NCBI GenBank assembly: GCA_913064945.1 | Contig: CAJYAN010000006.1 | Location: 1-64,000, forward strand | DNA from: an uncultured Gammaproteobacteria bacterium | GTDB lineage: Bacteria > Pseudomonadota > Gammaproteobacteria > UBA6429 > Thiohalophilaceae | Reading direction: 5' to 3' | DNA length: 64,000 nucleotides | Shown: piece by piece, positions 46,214 to 56,243 of the stretch | Position numbering within the stretch: the first letter of the stretch is position 1 | Layout of the letters: each line of letters opens with the position of its first letter | The notes under the pieces: model-generated | The model's database searches: none | Told to the model about the DNA's origin: nothing | Seen by the model: the letters and a program-made list of their open reading frames with translations, nothing else | Translations under genes and position numbers: made by a program

Positions 46214-46962
46214 GCCTCGGTCTCCAGCCAGTCACCCAGGCTATCAAGCAGGGCGTACTGGGTCAGGTCGACCTGGAGGGGGGTCACGGAGACGTAACCA
46301 TTGCGTACGGCATAAAAGTCGGTGCCCGGACCGGCGTCCTGCTCTGCACCCGGTGGGCCAACCCAGTAAATCTCACGGCCCCGTGGGTCACTCGCCCTGA
46401 CCACCGGCTCGGCCTTGTGGCGATGACCCAGGCGCGTCGCCTGAATACCTTTGATTTGATCCCAGGGGATATTGGGGACATTCACATTGAGGATAGCCGC
46501 CGCGGGCAGTTCATGAGACGCCATACGAGTCAGGAGTTGACGCACCGCCCTGGCGGCCGTCTCAAAGTGTTCCAGTGGCCAGCGACCGCCCAGGGAAACC
46601 GCAATTGCCGGATAGCCCAGAAACCGGCCTTCCATCGCGGCCGCCACCGTGCCGGAATAGAGGACATCATCCCCCAGGTTGGCACCGGCATTGATACCCG
46701 AGATGACCATATCCGGTTCTTCCTCGAGCAGGCCGGTAATGGCCAGATGCACACAGTCGGTTGGTGTACCGTTGACGCGTATGACGCCATCCGCCATTTT
46801 CGTGGCGCGAATCGGGTCTTCCAGGGTCAGGGAGTTGCTGGCACCGCTGCGGTCACGATCCGGGGCGACCACGGTAATCCTGGCAAGGTCATACAGTGAA
46901 ACGGCCAGATGACGGATCCCCCTGGCCTCATAGCCATCATCATTGCTGAGTAAAATATGCAT
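46210..46962 (-). CDS. surE: 5'/3'-nucleotidase SurE
   Basis: SurE is a survival-linked nucleotidase/exopolyphosphatase. The 250-residue protein begins [16 protein letters not shown], giving the metal-binding Asn/Asp-Asp motif, with [25 protein letters not shown], which holds further metal and substrate residues. It is the first gene of surE-pcm-yqaA-nlpD-rpoS and is divergent from an smr gene 142 bp away. Confidence 0.96.
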   Translation of the reverse strand: MHILLSNDDGYEARGIRHLAVSLYDLARITVVAPDRDRSGASNSLTLEDPIRATKMADGVIRVNGTPTDCVHLAITGLLEEEPDMVISGINAGANLGDDVLYSGTVAAAMEGRFLGYPAIAVSLGGRWPLEHFETAARAVRQLLTRMASHELPAAAILNVNVPNIPWDQIKGIQATRLGHRHKAEPVVRASDPRGREIYWVGPPGAEQDAGPGTDFYAVRNGYVSVTPLQVDLTQYALLDSLGDWLETEA

Positions 46963-47104
46963 TCGTTCCAGTCACGTCATCCGGTGGGAAAAGAGTTGTC
47001 GGTCGTTGTTACCCCCACGTAACGACAACATACTATACTTGAATCTCCCTCCCCGCACTATGGCAAGCCTTTGTTTCAGGAACAAATCTTTTATACTGTG
47101 TCCG

Positions 47105-47662
47105 ATGAAGAAAAAAATACCGACTGTTTCTGCGAAAGAACGCGATTTATTCCGCGATGCCATCGGCGATGTACGTCCCTTGCCGGAGACTGGTAAAGTC
47201 CGGATCGAAAAGCAAAAACCTTCCCCGCGCGGACGTCAAACCCAAACGATTGAACAGGACAAGCGACTGGATAACTTATCCGATCCTATTCACCTGGCCG
47301 ATGTTACGAGTGGAGAAGAATTACGCTTCTGCCGCAACGGTGTGCCGCCAGCGACAATGAAAAAACTGCGCCGTGGGCAAATATTGATTGAGGCAGAACT
47401 CGACCTGCACCGCATGACTGCCGATGAGGCGCGTCTGGCGACGGCGACATTTTTACAGACCGCCTTTCAACGTGAGCTACGTTGTATTCGGGTCATTCAT
47501 GGCAAGGGCCTTGGATCGCCCAACCAGCTACCCGTACTGAAGACCAAGCTCAACCACTGGCTTAAACAGTTAGATGAGGTCTTAGCCTTCTGCTCTGCCC
47601 GCCCTGCCGACGGTGGCTCCGGTGCAGTGTATGTTTTGTTACGTGCATCGCGCCGCCGTTAA
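47105..47662 (+). CDS. Smr-domain protein
   Basis: The 185-residue protein ends in an Smr (small MutS-related) domain: ELDLHRMTADEARLATATFLQTAF, with the LDLH motif, and IRVIHGKGLGS with the HGKG motif. The N-terminal half is basic and probably disordered. Smr domains can bind or nick DNA or cleave RNA; SmrB-type proteins act on collided ribosomes. The exact role is not assigned. The ATG at 47105 follows a surE-side spacer; a longer frame to 46943 lacks conserved residues. Confidence 0.88.
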   Translation: MKKKIPTVSAKERDLFRDAIGDVRPLPETGKVRIEKQKPSPRGRQTQTIEQDKRLDNLSDPIHLADVTSGEELRFCRNGVPPATMKKLRRGQILIEAELDLHRMTADEARLATATFLQTAFQRELRCIRVIHGKGLGSPNQLPVLKTKLNHWLKQLDEVLAFCSARPADGGSGAVYVLLRASRRR

Positions 47663-48099
47663 CTTCCACAACGTTTATTCCGTACCAGTGTTGTTATTAA
47701 CCATGTGTTAAGCATGGACACTCGCCCGTAGCGTCATTATTTATATGCTCATACATATAAAGTTTTTTAAAAAAGCTGCCGCTATATCGACTGGACAACA
47801 GCACGAACTGTAAGGGAACGGGGCAAGATAGCCAGACCCACAAAATCAATTTTGTACCTGTTTTAACTGTAAAAACAGCACCAGACATATTCAATCTGAA
47901 AGAGACAGCAGATGAAAGTATCCAAACACGACGTCCGCGACGAGGCACACCGGCTCACGATTTTATTTCCAGGCATTCTGTCAGAGACTCATGCCGATAA
48001 AAAAATTTCAAACAGGTGTCAGCACACAACGTCTGACGCAAACGCCGAATAATCGTGATTTGTTGAACACGCCGCACAAACTATTTGAGGACTACGCTC
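47663..48099 (+). other. 437-bp leader region of the first chemoreceptor gene
   Basis: No gene is supported here. The stretch holds a sigma-28 promoter (47758-47785), a second GCCGATAA -10-like motif at about 47994-48001 without a matching -35, and an AAACAGGTGT region. The long distance (about 315 bp) from the promoter to the receptor ATG implies a long untranslated leader. An apparent minus-strand frame at 47697-47948 has no recognisable features. Confidence 0.6.
47758..47785 (+). promoter_or_regulatory. Sigma-28 (FliA) promoter for receptor gene 1
   Basis: TAAAGTTT (47758-47765) and GCCGCTAT (47778-47785) are separated by 12 nt. This is near the FliA consensus TAAAGTTT-N11-GCCGATAA. Confidence 0.75.
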
Positions 48100-49833
48100 A
48101 TGTCATTTCAAAAGATGCTCAACAACATTTCAATACGCACCAAAATTTATGCCATGACAGGTACGCTGATAACCGCGCTGGTTGTGGCAATTTACTATGC
48201 CCTTTTCAGCATCCAGGGTATCGGTGAACAGCTAACGGGAATCGCCGAGGACGATATCCCCCTCACCAGCATCGTCACCAATGTCACGATCAAGCAACTC
48301 GAACAGTCGCTTAGTTACGAGCGTGCGCTTCGCCTTGGTGAGGAAATGCGGCAGACTCCCGCTACCGAGAGTCTGTTCAAGCGCGCCGTAAAGAATTTTG
48401 AAGACGCGACAGTCATTATTCAAACTGAGTTCAAGACAGGCCTGGGTATCGCCGTGGCGGGGCTGGCGGCATCAGGTAGCACACAAGACACGGCACTTTA
48501 TAAGATAGCCAATAATCAGCTGACACAATTACAGCAGGAACATAAAAAATTTGTCGGCATGGTTGAACTGGCACTGGCATCCATTGCCAGTGGCAAGCTA
48601 CAGGAGGCATTGGCATATGCCGATAAAATTGAAAAGTCGCAAACAATACTAAATCAGACAAGTGAGACACTCTTAAATCAGATCAATAAATCAACCGAAG
48701 TCGCCGCACTCGCCGCCGAACATCACGAGCAGTCCGCCTACAAAATACTGATTTCTCTTGCCGTGATTACCGCCATAATCACCGCGGTAATCTTTTTTGT
48801 GGTCATCACCGGCGTCTCCCGCCTGGTCAAGGGACTCTCACATGCGCTGGAAGTCGCCGTAAAGATCGCCAGCGGTGATCTGTCGGAATCGGTGCAGGCC
48901 GATGGTAATGATGAGATCGGAAAATTACTCAGCGCCTTAAGTACCATGCGAGACAAACTGCATGACGTGATCACTCAAATGGGACGTTCATCCGACGAAT
49001 TATCGGCAGCCTCAGAAGAACTCGCCGCGGTGAGTGAAGATAGCAACCGAGGAATCCACCAGCAGCAGTCCGAGATCCAGCAAGCCGCGACGGCCATGAA
49101 TGAGATGACGGCGGCCGTACAGGAAGTTGCCTCCAACGCGCAGCTAACATCACACTCCGCCAATGAGGCCAATACCGAAGCCCGAAATGGCAAACAGGTC
49201 GTCGAAACGGCCGTTGCCTCGATTCAGTCACTCGCCGACGTGGTTGAGAAGGCCGCCGATGTCATTCAACAGGTGGGTAAAGACAGCGACAATATCGGCA
49301 CGGTACTCGATGTCATTAAAGGCATCGCCGAGCAGACCAATCTGCTGGCATTAAATGCCGCCATCGAAGCGGCCCGTGCCGGTGAGCAGGGCCGTGGTTT
49401 TGCCGTTGTCGCCGATGAAGTCCGAACCCTCGCCAAACGAACACAGGACTCTACCGCTGAGATCGAGACCATGATTAGTCGTCTACAGGAAAGTTCCAGA
49501 AATGCCGTCAGCACAATGGATACAGGCCGTGAGCAGGCCATCGCCAGTGTGGCACAGGCGAATGAGGCGGGCACCTCACTGCAAACCATCAACGAAGTCG
49601 TCAGCCGTATTAGCGACATGAACACCCAGATTGCCAGTGCCGCCGAAGAACAGACCACCGTCGCCGAGGAGGTCAATCGTAATGTCACGGTGATTAGTCA
49701 GGTCGCCGAGCAAAACGCCGCGGCGGTAAACCAGATTACGGCCTCCAGTGAGGAACTCTCACGCATGGCGATCAGTTTACAGCGGGTAATCTCCCAATTT
49801 AATGTCGCCCCTCCATTGCCGGAAGGTGCCTGA
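48100..49833 (+). CDS. Methyl-accepting chemotaxis protein 1
   Basis: The 577-residue receptor has TM1 (about 14-36), a helical periplasmic sensor of about 175 residues (four-helix-bundle type), TM2 (about 214-238), a HAMP domain (about 240-290) and the cytoplasmic signalling hairpin with [40 protein letters not shown]. The tip binds CheA and CheW. The C-terminus ends [13 protein letters not shown]-like without an NWETF pentapeptide. The ligand is unknown. The start ATG at 48100 lies after a long leader with a sigma-28 promoter. Confidence 0.93.
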   Translation: MSFQKMLNNISIRTKIYAMTGTLITALVVAIYYALFSIQGIGEQLTGIAEDDIPLTSIVTNVTIKQLEQSLSYERALRLGEEMRQTPATESLFKRAVKNFEDATVIIQTEFKTGLGIAVAGLAASGSTQDTALYKIANNQLTQLQQEHKKFVGMVELALASIASGKLQEALAYADKIEKSQTILNQTSETLLNQINKSTEVAALAAEHHEQSAYKILISLAVITAIITAVIFFVVITGVSRLVKGLSHALEVAVKIASGDLSESVQADGNDEIGKLLSALSTMRDKLHDVITQMGRSSDELSAASEELAAVSEDSNRGIHQQQSEIQQAATAMNEMTAAVQEVASNAQLTSHSANEANTEARNGKQVVETAVASIQSLADVVEKAADVIQQVGKDSDNIGTVLDVIKGIAEQTNLLALNAAIEAARAGEQGRGFAVVADEVRTLAKRTQDSTAEIETMISRLQESSRNAVSTMDTGREQAIASVAQANEAGTSLQTINEVVSRISDMNTQIASAAEEQTTVAEEVNRNVTVISQVAEQNAAAVNQITASSEELSRMAISLQRVISQFNVAPPLPEGA

Positions 49834-49877
49834 TGTGTGGAAGACGCCTCTTCGCCTGATTATAAGTGTCATTCCCC

Positions 49878-49904
49878 TAAAGATTTTCAGTAAATAGCCG
49901 CTAT
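49878..49904 (+). promoter_or_regulatory. Sigma-28 (FliA) promoter for receptor gene 2
   Basis: TAAAGATT (49878-49885), an 11-nt spacer and GCCGCTAT (49897-49904) match the FliA consensus with ideal spacing. The site is about 40 nt upstream of the receptor ATG. Confidence 0.85.
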
Positions 49905-49942
49905 GGGCGGAATAAAACCAATCTCGACTTCTGGAGTATTCG

Positions 49943-51589
49943 ATGGCGTTAAAATCCATGCTAACTATCCGTAACAAACTTATTGCTGGCTTTGTTGTAC
50001 TTGTTGCCTTAACCGCCGTGACGGGAGTCTTTTCACTCGTGCAGGTACAGCTGATGAGCAGCTTTACGGACAAGCTCTATCATCATCCCCTCGCCGTCAT
50101 TCGCGCCTCCTTACAGGCAGACGCCGATATTATCAGAATGCACCGTGAGCTAAAAAATGTGCGCCTCACCACAGACCCCGCCAGCATCGAGGCCATCAGC
50201 AACAAACTCGACGAGCATGAGAAAAATGTCTATCAGGAATTCGACGTTGTCAAAGAACGGATTTCTGGCAAGGAAGGCGAGACCATGCTTGCCGAAACCG
50301 TCGCCCTGTTTCGCTCCTGGAAACCGATCCGCGACGAAATTATTAACGCCAAGAAAAATGCGCCACAGGAACCGGTAACGGTCCTGGCGATCGGCAAAGG
50401 CTCGGCGCTGATTGATAATATCGACCACCACATGAAGGCCCTGGCAGAGTATGCCAACGTCAAGGGTAGCGACTTTTATAATAAGGCGAAGGCAAAGAGT
50501 AGCAGCTCATTTCAAATAATGACTTCGATTATTATCCTCTCGGCGATGCTTGGTTTGATTCTGGCGTATTTCATTGGCCGCTCCATTCTCCGCCCAATCA
50601 ATAATCTGCGCACGACGATTGAGAGCATCGAAGCAAATTCCGACCTGACACAACGAATCGAGATTCATTCAGCCGATGAAATTGGCACGACCTCAGTGGC
50701 CTTTAATGCCATGCTGGAAAAATTTGAGGCCCTGATTCAGCAGGTCGCCAGTTCGACGACACAATTAGCGGCCGCCTCAGAGGAAGTCTCCTCGGTCGCC
50801 CGGGATAGTGCCGATAATGTGGAACGTCAGCGTCACGAGACCGACCAGGTGGCCACGGCCATAAATGAGATGACCGCCACAGTGCAGGAAGTGGCGGGCA
50901 ATGCGACCAGTGCCGCCGGCGCGGCCAGTAATGCCGACAATGAAGCCAGAGGTGGCCGTTCCGTTGTCGAAGGCACTTCACAGGCCATCGCAAAACTGGC
51001 CTCGGAGATTGAAAACGCGGCCGGTGTTATTAAGGGTGTAGAACAGGACTCGGAAAATATTGGGCTGGTGCTGGATGTCATTAAAGGCATCGCCGAGCAA
51101 ACCAATCTGCTGGCCTTAAATGCCGCGATTGAAGCCGCCCGTGCCGGTGAACAGGGACGAGGCTTTGCGGTGGTTGCCGACGAGGTGCGTACCCTCGCCT
51201 CGCGCACGCAGAAATCGACTCAGGAAATCGAGTCCATGATTGAAAAATTACAAAGCGGTGCGCGTAATGCCGTTCAGGTAATGGACAGTAGTCGTGAACA
51301 GGCACAGAGTGGCGTCAATCAGGCCCGTGAGGCCATCGAGTCACTGGATGCGATTACCCGCGCCGTTACCACCATTAATGATATGAATACCCAAATCGCC
51401 AGCGCCGCCGAAGAGCAGGCCGCCGTTTCTGAAGAGATCAATCGCAATGTCACCAGCATTAGTCAAATCTCTGAACAGACCGCCGAGGGCTCGGAACAGA
51501 CCACGGCCGCGGCGAATGAACTGGCCAAACTGGCCTCCGACCTGCAACAGCTAGTCTCGCAGTTCAGGATTCAGGGCAGCAGCTACTGA
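49943..51589 (+). CDS. Methyl-accepting chemotaxis protein 2 (4HB sensor)
   Basis: The 548-residue receptor has TM1 (about 12-33), a periplasmic helical domain of about 155 residues resembling 4HB_MCP_1 ([26 protein letters not shown]), TM2 (191-212), HAMP (about 213-265) and the conserved signalling hairpin with [35 protein letters not shown]. It ends [12 protein letters not shown] with no CheR-binding pentapeptide. The 4HB domain in receptors such as Tar binds small ligands; the ligand here is unknown. Confidence 0.93.
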   Translation: MALKSMLTIRNKLIAGFVVLVALTAVTGVFSLVQVQLMSSFTDKLYHHPLAVIRASLQADADIIRMHRELKNVRLTTDPASIEAISNKLDEHEKNVYQEFDVVKERISGKEGETMLAETVALFRSWKPIRDEIINAKKNAPQEPVTVLAIGKGSALIDNIDHHMKALAEYANVKGSDFYNKAKAKSSSSFQIMTSIIILSAMLGLILAYFIGRSILRPINNLRTTIESIEANSDLTQRIEIHSADEIGTTSVAFNAMLEKFEALIQQVASSTTQLAAASEEVSSVARDSADNVERQRHETDQVATAINEMTATVQEVAGNATSAAGAASNADNEARGGRSVVEGTSQAIAKLASEIENAAGVIKGVEQDSENIGLVLDVIKGIAEQTNLLALNAAIEAARAGEQGRGFAVVADEVRTLASRTQKSTQEIESMIEKLQSGARNAVQVMDSSREQAQSGVNQAREAIESLDAITRAVTTINDMNTQIASAAEEQAAVSEEINRNVTSISQISEQTAEGSEQTTAAANELAKLASDLQQLVSQFRIQGSSY

Positions 51590-51659
51590 AAAATAGACCC
51601 TGCCTTCCGTAATATCCTTTGCAAAAAAAGTACTGACACTACTATAAGGATTTTATTGC

Positions 51660-51683
51660 ACAAAATTAAAGCTTTAATTTTGT
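51660..51683. other. 24-bp perfect palindrome overlapping the receptor 3 promoter
   Basis: The half-site ACAAAATTAAAG (51660-51671) is followed directly by its exact complement (51672-51683). It covers the -35 element of the sigma-28 promoter. It may be an operator for a dimeric regulator or just AT-rich symmetry. Confidence 0.6.
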
Positions 51684-51693
51684 AAGCCGATAG
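51667..51693 (+). promoter_or_regulatory. Sigma-28 (FliA) promoter for receptor gene 3
   Basis: TAAAGCTT (51667-51674), an 11-nt spacer and GCCGATAG (51686-51693) match the FliA consensus. It lies about 75 nt upstream of the receptor ATG. Confidence 0.85.
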
Positions 51694-51768
51694 CTTTAGG
51701 ACAGACATGGAAACGTCCACGCTGAGGGCGTCTTTTGGGGATAGGTTGAATAAAGGGAGGCGCTCGAT

Positions 51769-53796
51769 ATGAAGTCAATTTTCACACCCGCGATGTTGCT
51801 AATGGATCGTTTGAAGTATCCGGCCAAGTTTACACTGATTTTCGTCATAATTCTGATCTCTTTAGTAGTCTTGAGTTCACTACTCATCTCTTCGCTTGAC
51901 TCTGATGTTGGTTTTCTAAAGCATGAACGCATGGGCCTTACCTATATTAAGGCCGTGCGCAGGCCCTTTGAACAAATACAACAACACGGCGCTATGACAG
52001 CCGCGTTCATTAATGGTGCAGCTAACTTCAAAGATCGTATTTTTGCCAAACGGCGAAGTGTCGACCAACAACTCGCTGCCCTGACTACTGTCGACATGGA
52101 AATGGGGGCTGATTTAAAGACTCAGGGCATGCTTGGTAAAATTCAGCAGCAGTGGGCGACGATCAAAGCCAATAGCATCAACATGACGGCAAATGATGCT
52201 ATCAAGGCACATATCCATTTGATTGAAGATATGCGCGCTTTAATGACCCACGTTGCTGACAACTCCGGGATTACCCTCGACCCGAAACTGGACAGTTATT
52301 ATATGGGCGCTGCCCTCGTCATCACACTACCTCGTCTATTGCAGAATATGGGGATTGCCCGCGCCATCAGTACCAGTGTTGCCGCCCAGGGTAAATTCAC
52401 ACCAAGGACATATACAAAGCTATCTGTACTTGCCAATACAATTAAAAATGACTATTCCGAGCTGCATGCGGGTATGAATGCTGCCTTTGACACCAATCCT
52501 GAAATCGCCAAACACTTGAAGTCGGCAGTCGATACCAACGACAAAGCAATCGAGGCAATGCAAGCATTGATTCAGGGTAAGCTGTTAGACGCAGAGAATA
52601 TTACCGTTAGCGGTAACGATGCCTTTAAGATATCCACCCGGGCCATTGATGGCTCATTTCAGATGTATGACAGCCTGGCACCGGTACTCGATGGTCTATT
52701 TATGGTTCGTATCAAAGATGCCAGTAATACACGCCTGCTGGCGATACTCACTGTAACTATTGTCATCTTTGCCGTGGCCTATTTATTTGTTGGCCTCTAT
52801 TTTGCGGTACTAAAAAGTATTCAGCAAATTGGTGATGCGACAGAACAACTCGCCAATGGTGACCTGACGACACAGATCAAACTGAGCGCCCGTGATGAAA
52901 TGAGTAATATAGCGAATCATTTCAACGCCATGACAGAAAAATTTTCCGCTCTGATCCAGCAGGTCATCAGTGCCACCGGACAACTGGCAACCGCCTCAGA
53001 AGAAGTGTCTTCCGTGGCAGAAGACAGCGCTAAAAATATTGATCAACAACGCAGTGAGACGGACCAGGTCGCCACCGCCATCAATGAGATGAATGCTACC
53101 GTACAGGAAGTGGCCAACAATGCCTCCAACGCCGCCGGTGCCGCCACCAATGCCGACAACGAGGCCAAAGGTGGCAAGGAAGTAGTACAGAATACTTCAT
53201 CTGTCATTGCACGACTGGCTGATGAAATTGAAAATGCTGCCAGTGTCATTTCAGGTGTAGAAAAAGACAGCGAGACTATTGGCACCGTACTGGATGTCAT
53301 CAAGGGCATTGCCGAACAGACTAATCTACTGGCATTGAACGCAGCTATTGAAGCGGCGCGCGCGGGTGAACAGGGCCGTGGATTTGCCGTAGTGGCGGAT
53401 GAGGTACGAACCCTCGCCTCACGCACCCAGAAGTCAACCCAGGAAATCGAAGAAATGATTACCAGACTCCAAACTGGCTCTCGCTCGGCGGTCGAAGTTA
53501 TGCAAAAGAGTCGCGAACAGGCAAAATCCGGAGTCGAACAGGCAAAAGAAGCGGCTTCTGCACTTGAGGCAATTACCCATGCGGTAGAAACAATTACCGA
53601 TATGAATACTCATATTGCCAGCGCTGCTGAGGAACAGTCCTCGGTTGCCGAAGAAATCAACAAGAACGTCACCCGCATTAGCGAAATATCCGAACAGACT
53701 GCAGCGGGCGCCGATCAAACCACAACCTCTTCACATGAACTGGCAAGGCTGGCAACCGATCTGCAAAATCTGGTAAGTCAATTTAAAATTCACTAA
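51769..53796 (+). CDS. Methyl-accepting chemotaxis protein 3 (large helical sensor)
   Basis: The 675-residue receptor has TM1 (about 22-44), an unusually large periplasmic region of about 280 residues, TM2 (about 326-350), HAMP and the signalling hairpin. The periplasmic part is helical, with [14 protein letters not shown] and [17 protein letters not shown]. Such motifs occur in NIT-like nitrate sensors and related helical modules. The tail LVSQFKIH has no pentapeptide. A GGGAGG ribosome-binding site precedes the ATG. Its C-terminal half is closely similar to receptor 2, suggesting duplication. Confidence 0.92.
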   Translation: MKSIFTPAMLLMDRLKYPAKFTLIFVIILISLVVLSSLLISSLDSDVGFLKHERMGLTYIKAVRRPFEQIQQHGAMTAAFINGAANFKDRIFAKRRSVDQQLAALTTVDMEMGADLKTQGMLGKIQQQWATIKANSINMTANDAIKAHIHLIEDMRALMTHVADNSGITLDPKLDSYYMGAALVITLPRLLQNMGIARAISTSVAAQGKFTPRTYTKLSVLANTIKNDYSELHAGMNAAFDTNPEIAKHLKSAVDTNDKAIEAMQALIQGKLLDAENITVSGNDAFKISTRAIDGSFQMYDSLAPVLDGLFMVRIKDASNTRLLAILTVTIVIFAVAYLFVGLYFAVLKSIQQIGDATEQLANGDLTTQIKLSARDEMSNIANHFNAMTEKFSALIQQVISATGQLATASEEVSSVAEDSAKNIDQQRSETDQVATAINEMNATVQEVANNASNAAGAATNADNEAKGGKEVVQNTSSVIARLADEIENAASVISGVEKDSETIGTVLDVIKGIAEQTNLLALNAAIEAARAGEQGRGFAVVADEVRTLASRTQKSTQEIEEMITRLQTGSRSAVEVMQKSREQAKSGVEQAKEAASALEAITHAVETITDMNTHIASAAEEQSSVAEEINKNVTRISEISEQTAAGADQTTTSSHELARLATDLQNLVSQFKIH

Positions 53797-53854
53797 ATAA
53801 AAAACTGCAACAGGAAGTCAGGGACAAGACATTAACCACGTTGTCTCATATTTG

Positions 53855-54907
53855 TTATCCACTGCTAATAGCACCCTGATCAATAAATAGCTCTCGCATT
53901 ATTGATGTTGCATACGTCCCTCTCGGGAGGGTAAAACATAGCTGCAAACAGCTATCACCTAACCATTCATACTGCATTGTCTGTGGTAGCAGACGGAAGC
54001 TGCGCCGTTGCTGCTTTAACCCCAGACCCTGCAGCGCCTCGCACCAGTCCTGGTAGGGTTGCAATATCTGCGTCTCCAGTGCCAGCGCCTCGGCACAGAG
54101 AAAATCCTGTCCGCGTCCCCACAGCGGACCACTGGGGTGAATCTGGAGATGATCCAGACGCGTCTGAGTCTCGTCACCGATAGTCGCTTCAACAAAGTAT
54201 TGCAGGCTGTCATCGAACATAAAGGCATCGCCAGGCAACGGCTGGTTCCAGCAGGCCTGTCGTACCCGCTCTGCCAATACCAGGTTGAACAACCAGGAAC
54301 GTGCGGCAGAAATATAGAGTCCCTGCTGGTGTCGCTTAGGCCGGATAGCGCGGTCAAACAGCTTGTCTGCCAGGATGAGATTACGGCGCTCTCGGCCAAA
54401 ACGCTGTTCGCCAAAGTAATTGGGGACGCCATGCGCCATAATCGATTGCAGGCGTCGCTCAATGTCATCTTTATCGCCCTGCAGATTGCGGATACGTAAC
54501 ACGAAGCGATTGGCCTTTAAACCACCCTTTTTCAGTTTACGGTGGTGACGGGCCACCTGCAGTACCCTGGCCCCCTCGGGCAGACCGAAGGAGTCAGGCG
54601 TCGGCTTCCCGGGCAGGGTCAGACAAAACCACTGCCGGGTAACGGCACAGCGATCCTTCAGCCCGGCATAACTCACATCCCTGTTGTGTAAACCGAGATG
54701 CCGGGCAAGACTCCGCGCGATGTCATCCGTATTGAATTCACGCTTTTCAATGAACACCAGTACGTGCTCACCCTCACCGGCAGGTGCAAACGAAAGTTGT
54801 TCCTCAACAAAAAAGTCTTCGGCTTGCGTCCGTAGACAGCCCGTACTCGCAGGTTGACCATAGGCATACGGGAAGACGATTTGAATAGCATCAGGATTAA
54901 ACGTCAT
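53855..54907 (-). CDS. truD: tRNA pseudouridine-13 synthase TruD
   Basis: TruD makes pseudouridine at position 13 of tRNA-Glu. The protein (350 residues) contains the family motif VSYAGLKDRCAVTRQWF with the catalytic Asp (about residue 80), NYFGEQRFGRERRNLILADKLF and the TRUD insertion. The ATG at 54907 is chosen because the upstream in-frame extension is entirely the GGGTCGA heptamer array. In pseudomonads truD lies directly after surE and before ispF; here chemoreceptor genes separate them. Confidence 0.95.
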   Translation of the reverse strand: MTFNPDAIQIVFPYAYGQPASTGCLRTQAEDFFVEEQLSFAPAGEGEHVLVFIEKREFNTDDIARSLARHLGLHNRDVSYAGLKDRCAVTRQWFCLTLPGKPTPDSFGLPEGARVLQVARHHRKLKKGGLKANRFVLRIRNLQGDKDDIERRLQSIMAHGVPNYFGEQRFGRERRNLILADKLFDRAIRPKRHQQGLYISAARSWLFNLVLAERVRQACWNQPLPGDAFMFDDSLQYFVEATIGDETQTRLDHLQIHPSGPLWGRGQDFLCAEALALETQILQPYQDWCEALQGLGLKQQRRSFRLLPQTMQYEWLGDSCLQLCFTLPRGTYATSIMRELFIDQGAISSG

Positions 54908-54928
54908 AACGCGGAGTATATAACAAGT

Positions 54929-54996
54929 TCGAGGGTCGAGGGTCGAGGGTCGAGGGTCGAGGGTCGAGGGTCGAGGGTCGAGGGTCGAGGGTCGAG
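54929..54996. repeat. Heptamer tandem repeat (TCGAGGG, 9.7 copies) upstream of truD
   Basis: The unit TCGAGGG is repeated without change for 68 nt, 9 full copies plus TCGAG. It starts 22 nt upstream of the truD start codon. The array is pure, which suggests recent expansion, and lies where a promoter or 5' leader would be. Length changes would alter the promoter-to-gene distance. Degenerate copies of the same unit occur near 55106-55140, 59821-59848 and 59929-59954. Confidence 0.95.
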
Positions 54997-55007
54997 CAAA
55001 GCATACT

Positions 55008-55038
55008 TTCCCGCCTTCGCGGGAATGGCAAATAGCCA
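55008..55038. repeat. Short hairpins of common REP type
   Basis: TCCCGCcttcGCGGGA (55008-55023) is the core of a common GCGGGAAT-type intergenic repeat. It is followed by the hairpin ATGGCaaataGCCAT (55024-55038) and a T tract. It lies between the heptamer array and the cheV terminator. It may form a weak terminator. Confidence 0.6.
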
Positions 55039-55079
55039 TTTTTAGTCACAGCTTATCTTTGGTGTTGTCTAGAATAAGA

Positions 55080-55105
55080 AAAACCGCGCTGAATGGCGCG
55101 GTTTT
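55080..55105 (-). terminator. Rho-independent terminator downstream of cheV
   Basis: A perfect 10-bp stem (AAAACCGCGC, 55080-55089, with its complement at 55096-55105) encloses a 6-nt loop. On the minus strand it is followed by a TTTTTC tract, so it ends cheV transcription. Confidence 0.88.
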
Positions 55106-55140
55106 CATTACTTGACCCTCGTCCCTGGAAACTAGTCCCT
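55106..55140. repeat. Degenerate heptamer array near cheV
   Basis: Read on the minus strand in 7-nt steps the sequence is GATAGGG, ACTAGTT, TCCAGGG, ACGAGGG, TCAAGTA (about 55142-55108). It follows the consensus NCGAGGG in frame, so it appears to be a decayed relative of the truD array. Confidence 0.5.
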
Positions 55141-55146
55141 ATCTGT

Positions 55147-56079
55147 TCATGCTGCATTCGCCACACAATATTGCATCCCTTTGACCACCTCACTTGCCAG
55201 GTCGTTGGGCACAAACTTGGTCAAAAAGGCATTCGCCCCGCACTGCTTGGCACGCTCAGTATTAATCGCCCCATTGAGCGAGGTGTGTAACAGAATATAA
55301 AGATCACGCAGGTCGTTATCCTGTCGAATCGCCTTGGTCAGGGTATAGCCATCCATCTCCGGCATCTCGATATCAGAGAGCACAAAACTGATACGACCCG
55401 CTGGGTCGGCACCGGTCGCATTCGCCTTTTTCAATAGTTCAAGGGCCTCTTTACCATCGATCGCCGTGACATACGGCACCTGTAATTGTTCCAGCGTTTT
55501 TACTGTTTGTGAACGCGCCATAGAAGAGTCGTCAACGACCAGTACACGCTGGTCGTGCCCGCCTTCGGGCATATCTTTACCCAGGTCCTGACTAATCACG
55601 ATGGGCTGATGATTAACCTCTGCCATAATGCGCTCCACATCCAGGATCTGGATCAACTCGTCATCGACCTGTGTCACCCCGGAGGAATAACTGCGAGCGC
55701 CCAGTCCCTTGGGCGGGGGCAGGACATTTTTCCAGTCACGGACCACAATACGGTCCACTGCCGCCACCAGAAATCCCTGCTTGGTACGATTGATTTCGGT
55801 GACAATCACCGAACCATTTTTACAGCCACCCTCTTTTTGCAAACGCGAGCGACCAATGGCCTGTGATAGGTCAACCACGGAAATCGCCTCACCTCTTAAT
55901 GTGGCGACACCACAGACGGAGGCATGGCTGTCGGGGAGTTTGGTTAAAAAGGGACATGGAATGACCTCACTAACCTTAAGGACGTTAATCCCGAACCGCT
56001 GCTTGTCTCCAAGGTGAAACAAGAGAAGCTCCAGATGATTTTCCTGGTTGCCAATGCTGCCTGAATTTTGCGTGGCCAT
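55147..56079 (-). CDS. cheV: Chemotaxis protein CheV
   Basis: CheV couples receptors to CheA and carries a receiver that can be phosphorylated by CheA for adaptation. The 310-residue protein has an N-terminal CheW domain (LELLLFHLGDKQRFGINVLKVSEVI, AISVVDLSQAIG) and a C-terminal receiver with RVLVVDDSSMARSQTV, the phospho-acceptor Asp in FVLSDIEMPEMDGY and the switch Lys in FLTKFVPNDLASE. The ATG follows GGAGAG. It has its own sigma-28 promoter and a downstream terminator. Confidence 0.95.
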   Translation of the reverse strand: MATQNSGSIGNQENHLELLLFHLGDKQRFGINVLKVSEVIPCPFLTKLPDSHASVCGVATLRGEAISVVDLSQAIGRSRLQKEGGCKNGSVIVTEINRTKQGFLVAAVDRIVVRDWKNVLPPPKGLGARSYSSGVTQVDDELIQILDVERIMAEVNHQPIVISQDLGKDMPEGGHDQRVLVVDDSSMARSQTVKTLEQLQVPYVTAIDGKEALELLKKANATGADPAGRISFVLSDIEMPEMDGYTLTKAIRQDNDLRDLYILLHTSLNGAINTERAKQCGANAFLTKFVPNDLASEVVKGMQYCVANAA

Positions 56080-56138
56080 CTCACTCTCCTAACGGATACC
56101 ATCGCGGCACCGTTAATCAAACTATTTTTGTACCTATA

Positions 56139-56166
56139 TTATCGGTCCTGTCGTGGCGAAACTTTA
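56139..56166 (-). promoter_or_regulatory. Sigma-28 (FliA) promoter for cheV
   Basis: On the minus strand TAAAGTTT (56166-56159), a 12-nt spacer and ACCGATAA (56146-56139) match the FliA consensus. It lies about 60 nt upstream of the cheV ATG. Confidence 0.8.
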
Positions 56167-56243
56167 GACCAGAAGTCCAGCCCCCTCCACGGTCTGGATC
56201 GCATGGCAGCCAAAGCGGCTGCCCACCTGCGACGCGTGATACT

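Noticed and set aside
47697-47948. Small minus-strand frame in the receptor leader
   Set aside because: No ribosome-binding site or domain; its region carries a sigma-28 promoter on the other strand.
47994-48001. Second sigma-28 promoter upstream of receptor gene 1
   Set aside because: GCCGATAA is a perfect -10, but the expected -35 position reads CATT rather than TAAA.
48100-53796. Long near-repeats across receptor genes as a mobile element
   Set aside because: The similarity is the conserved signalling domain of paralogous receptors; no ends or transposase are present.
54929-54996. Possible CRISPR array
   Set aside because: The 7-bp unit is repeated with no spacers and no cas genes are nearby; it is a simple tandem repeat.
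54908-55039. N-terminal extension of TruD encoded by the heptamer array (STLDPRP repeats)
   Set aside because: The residues come only from the repeat and the TruD family starts at about 54907.
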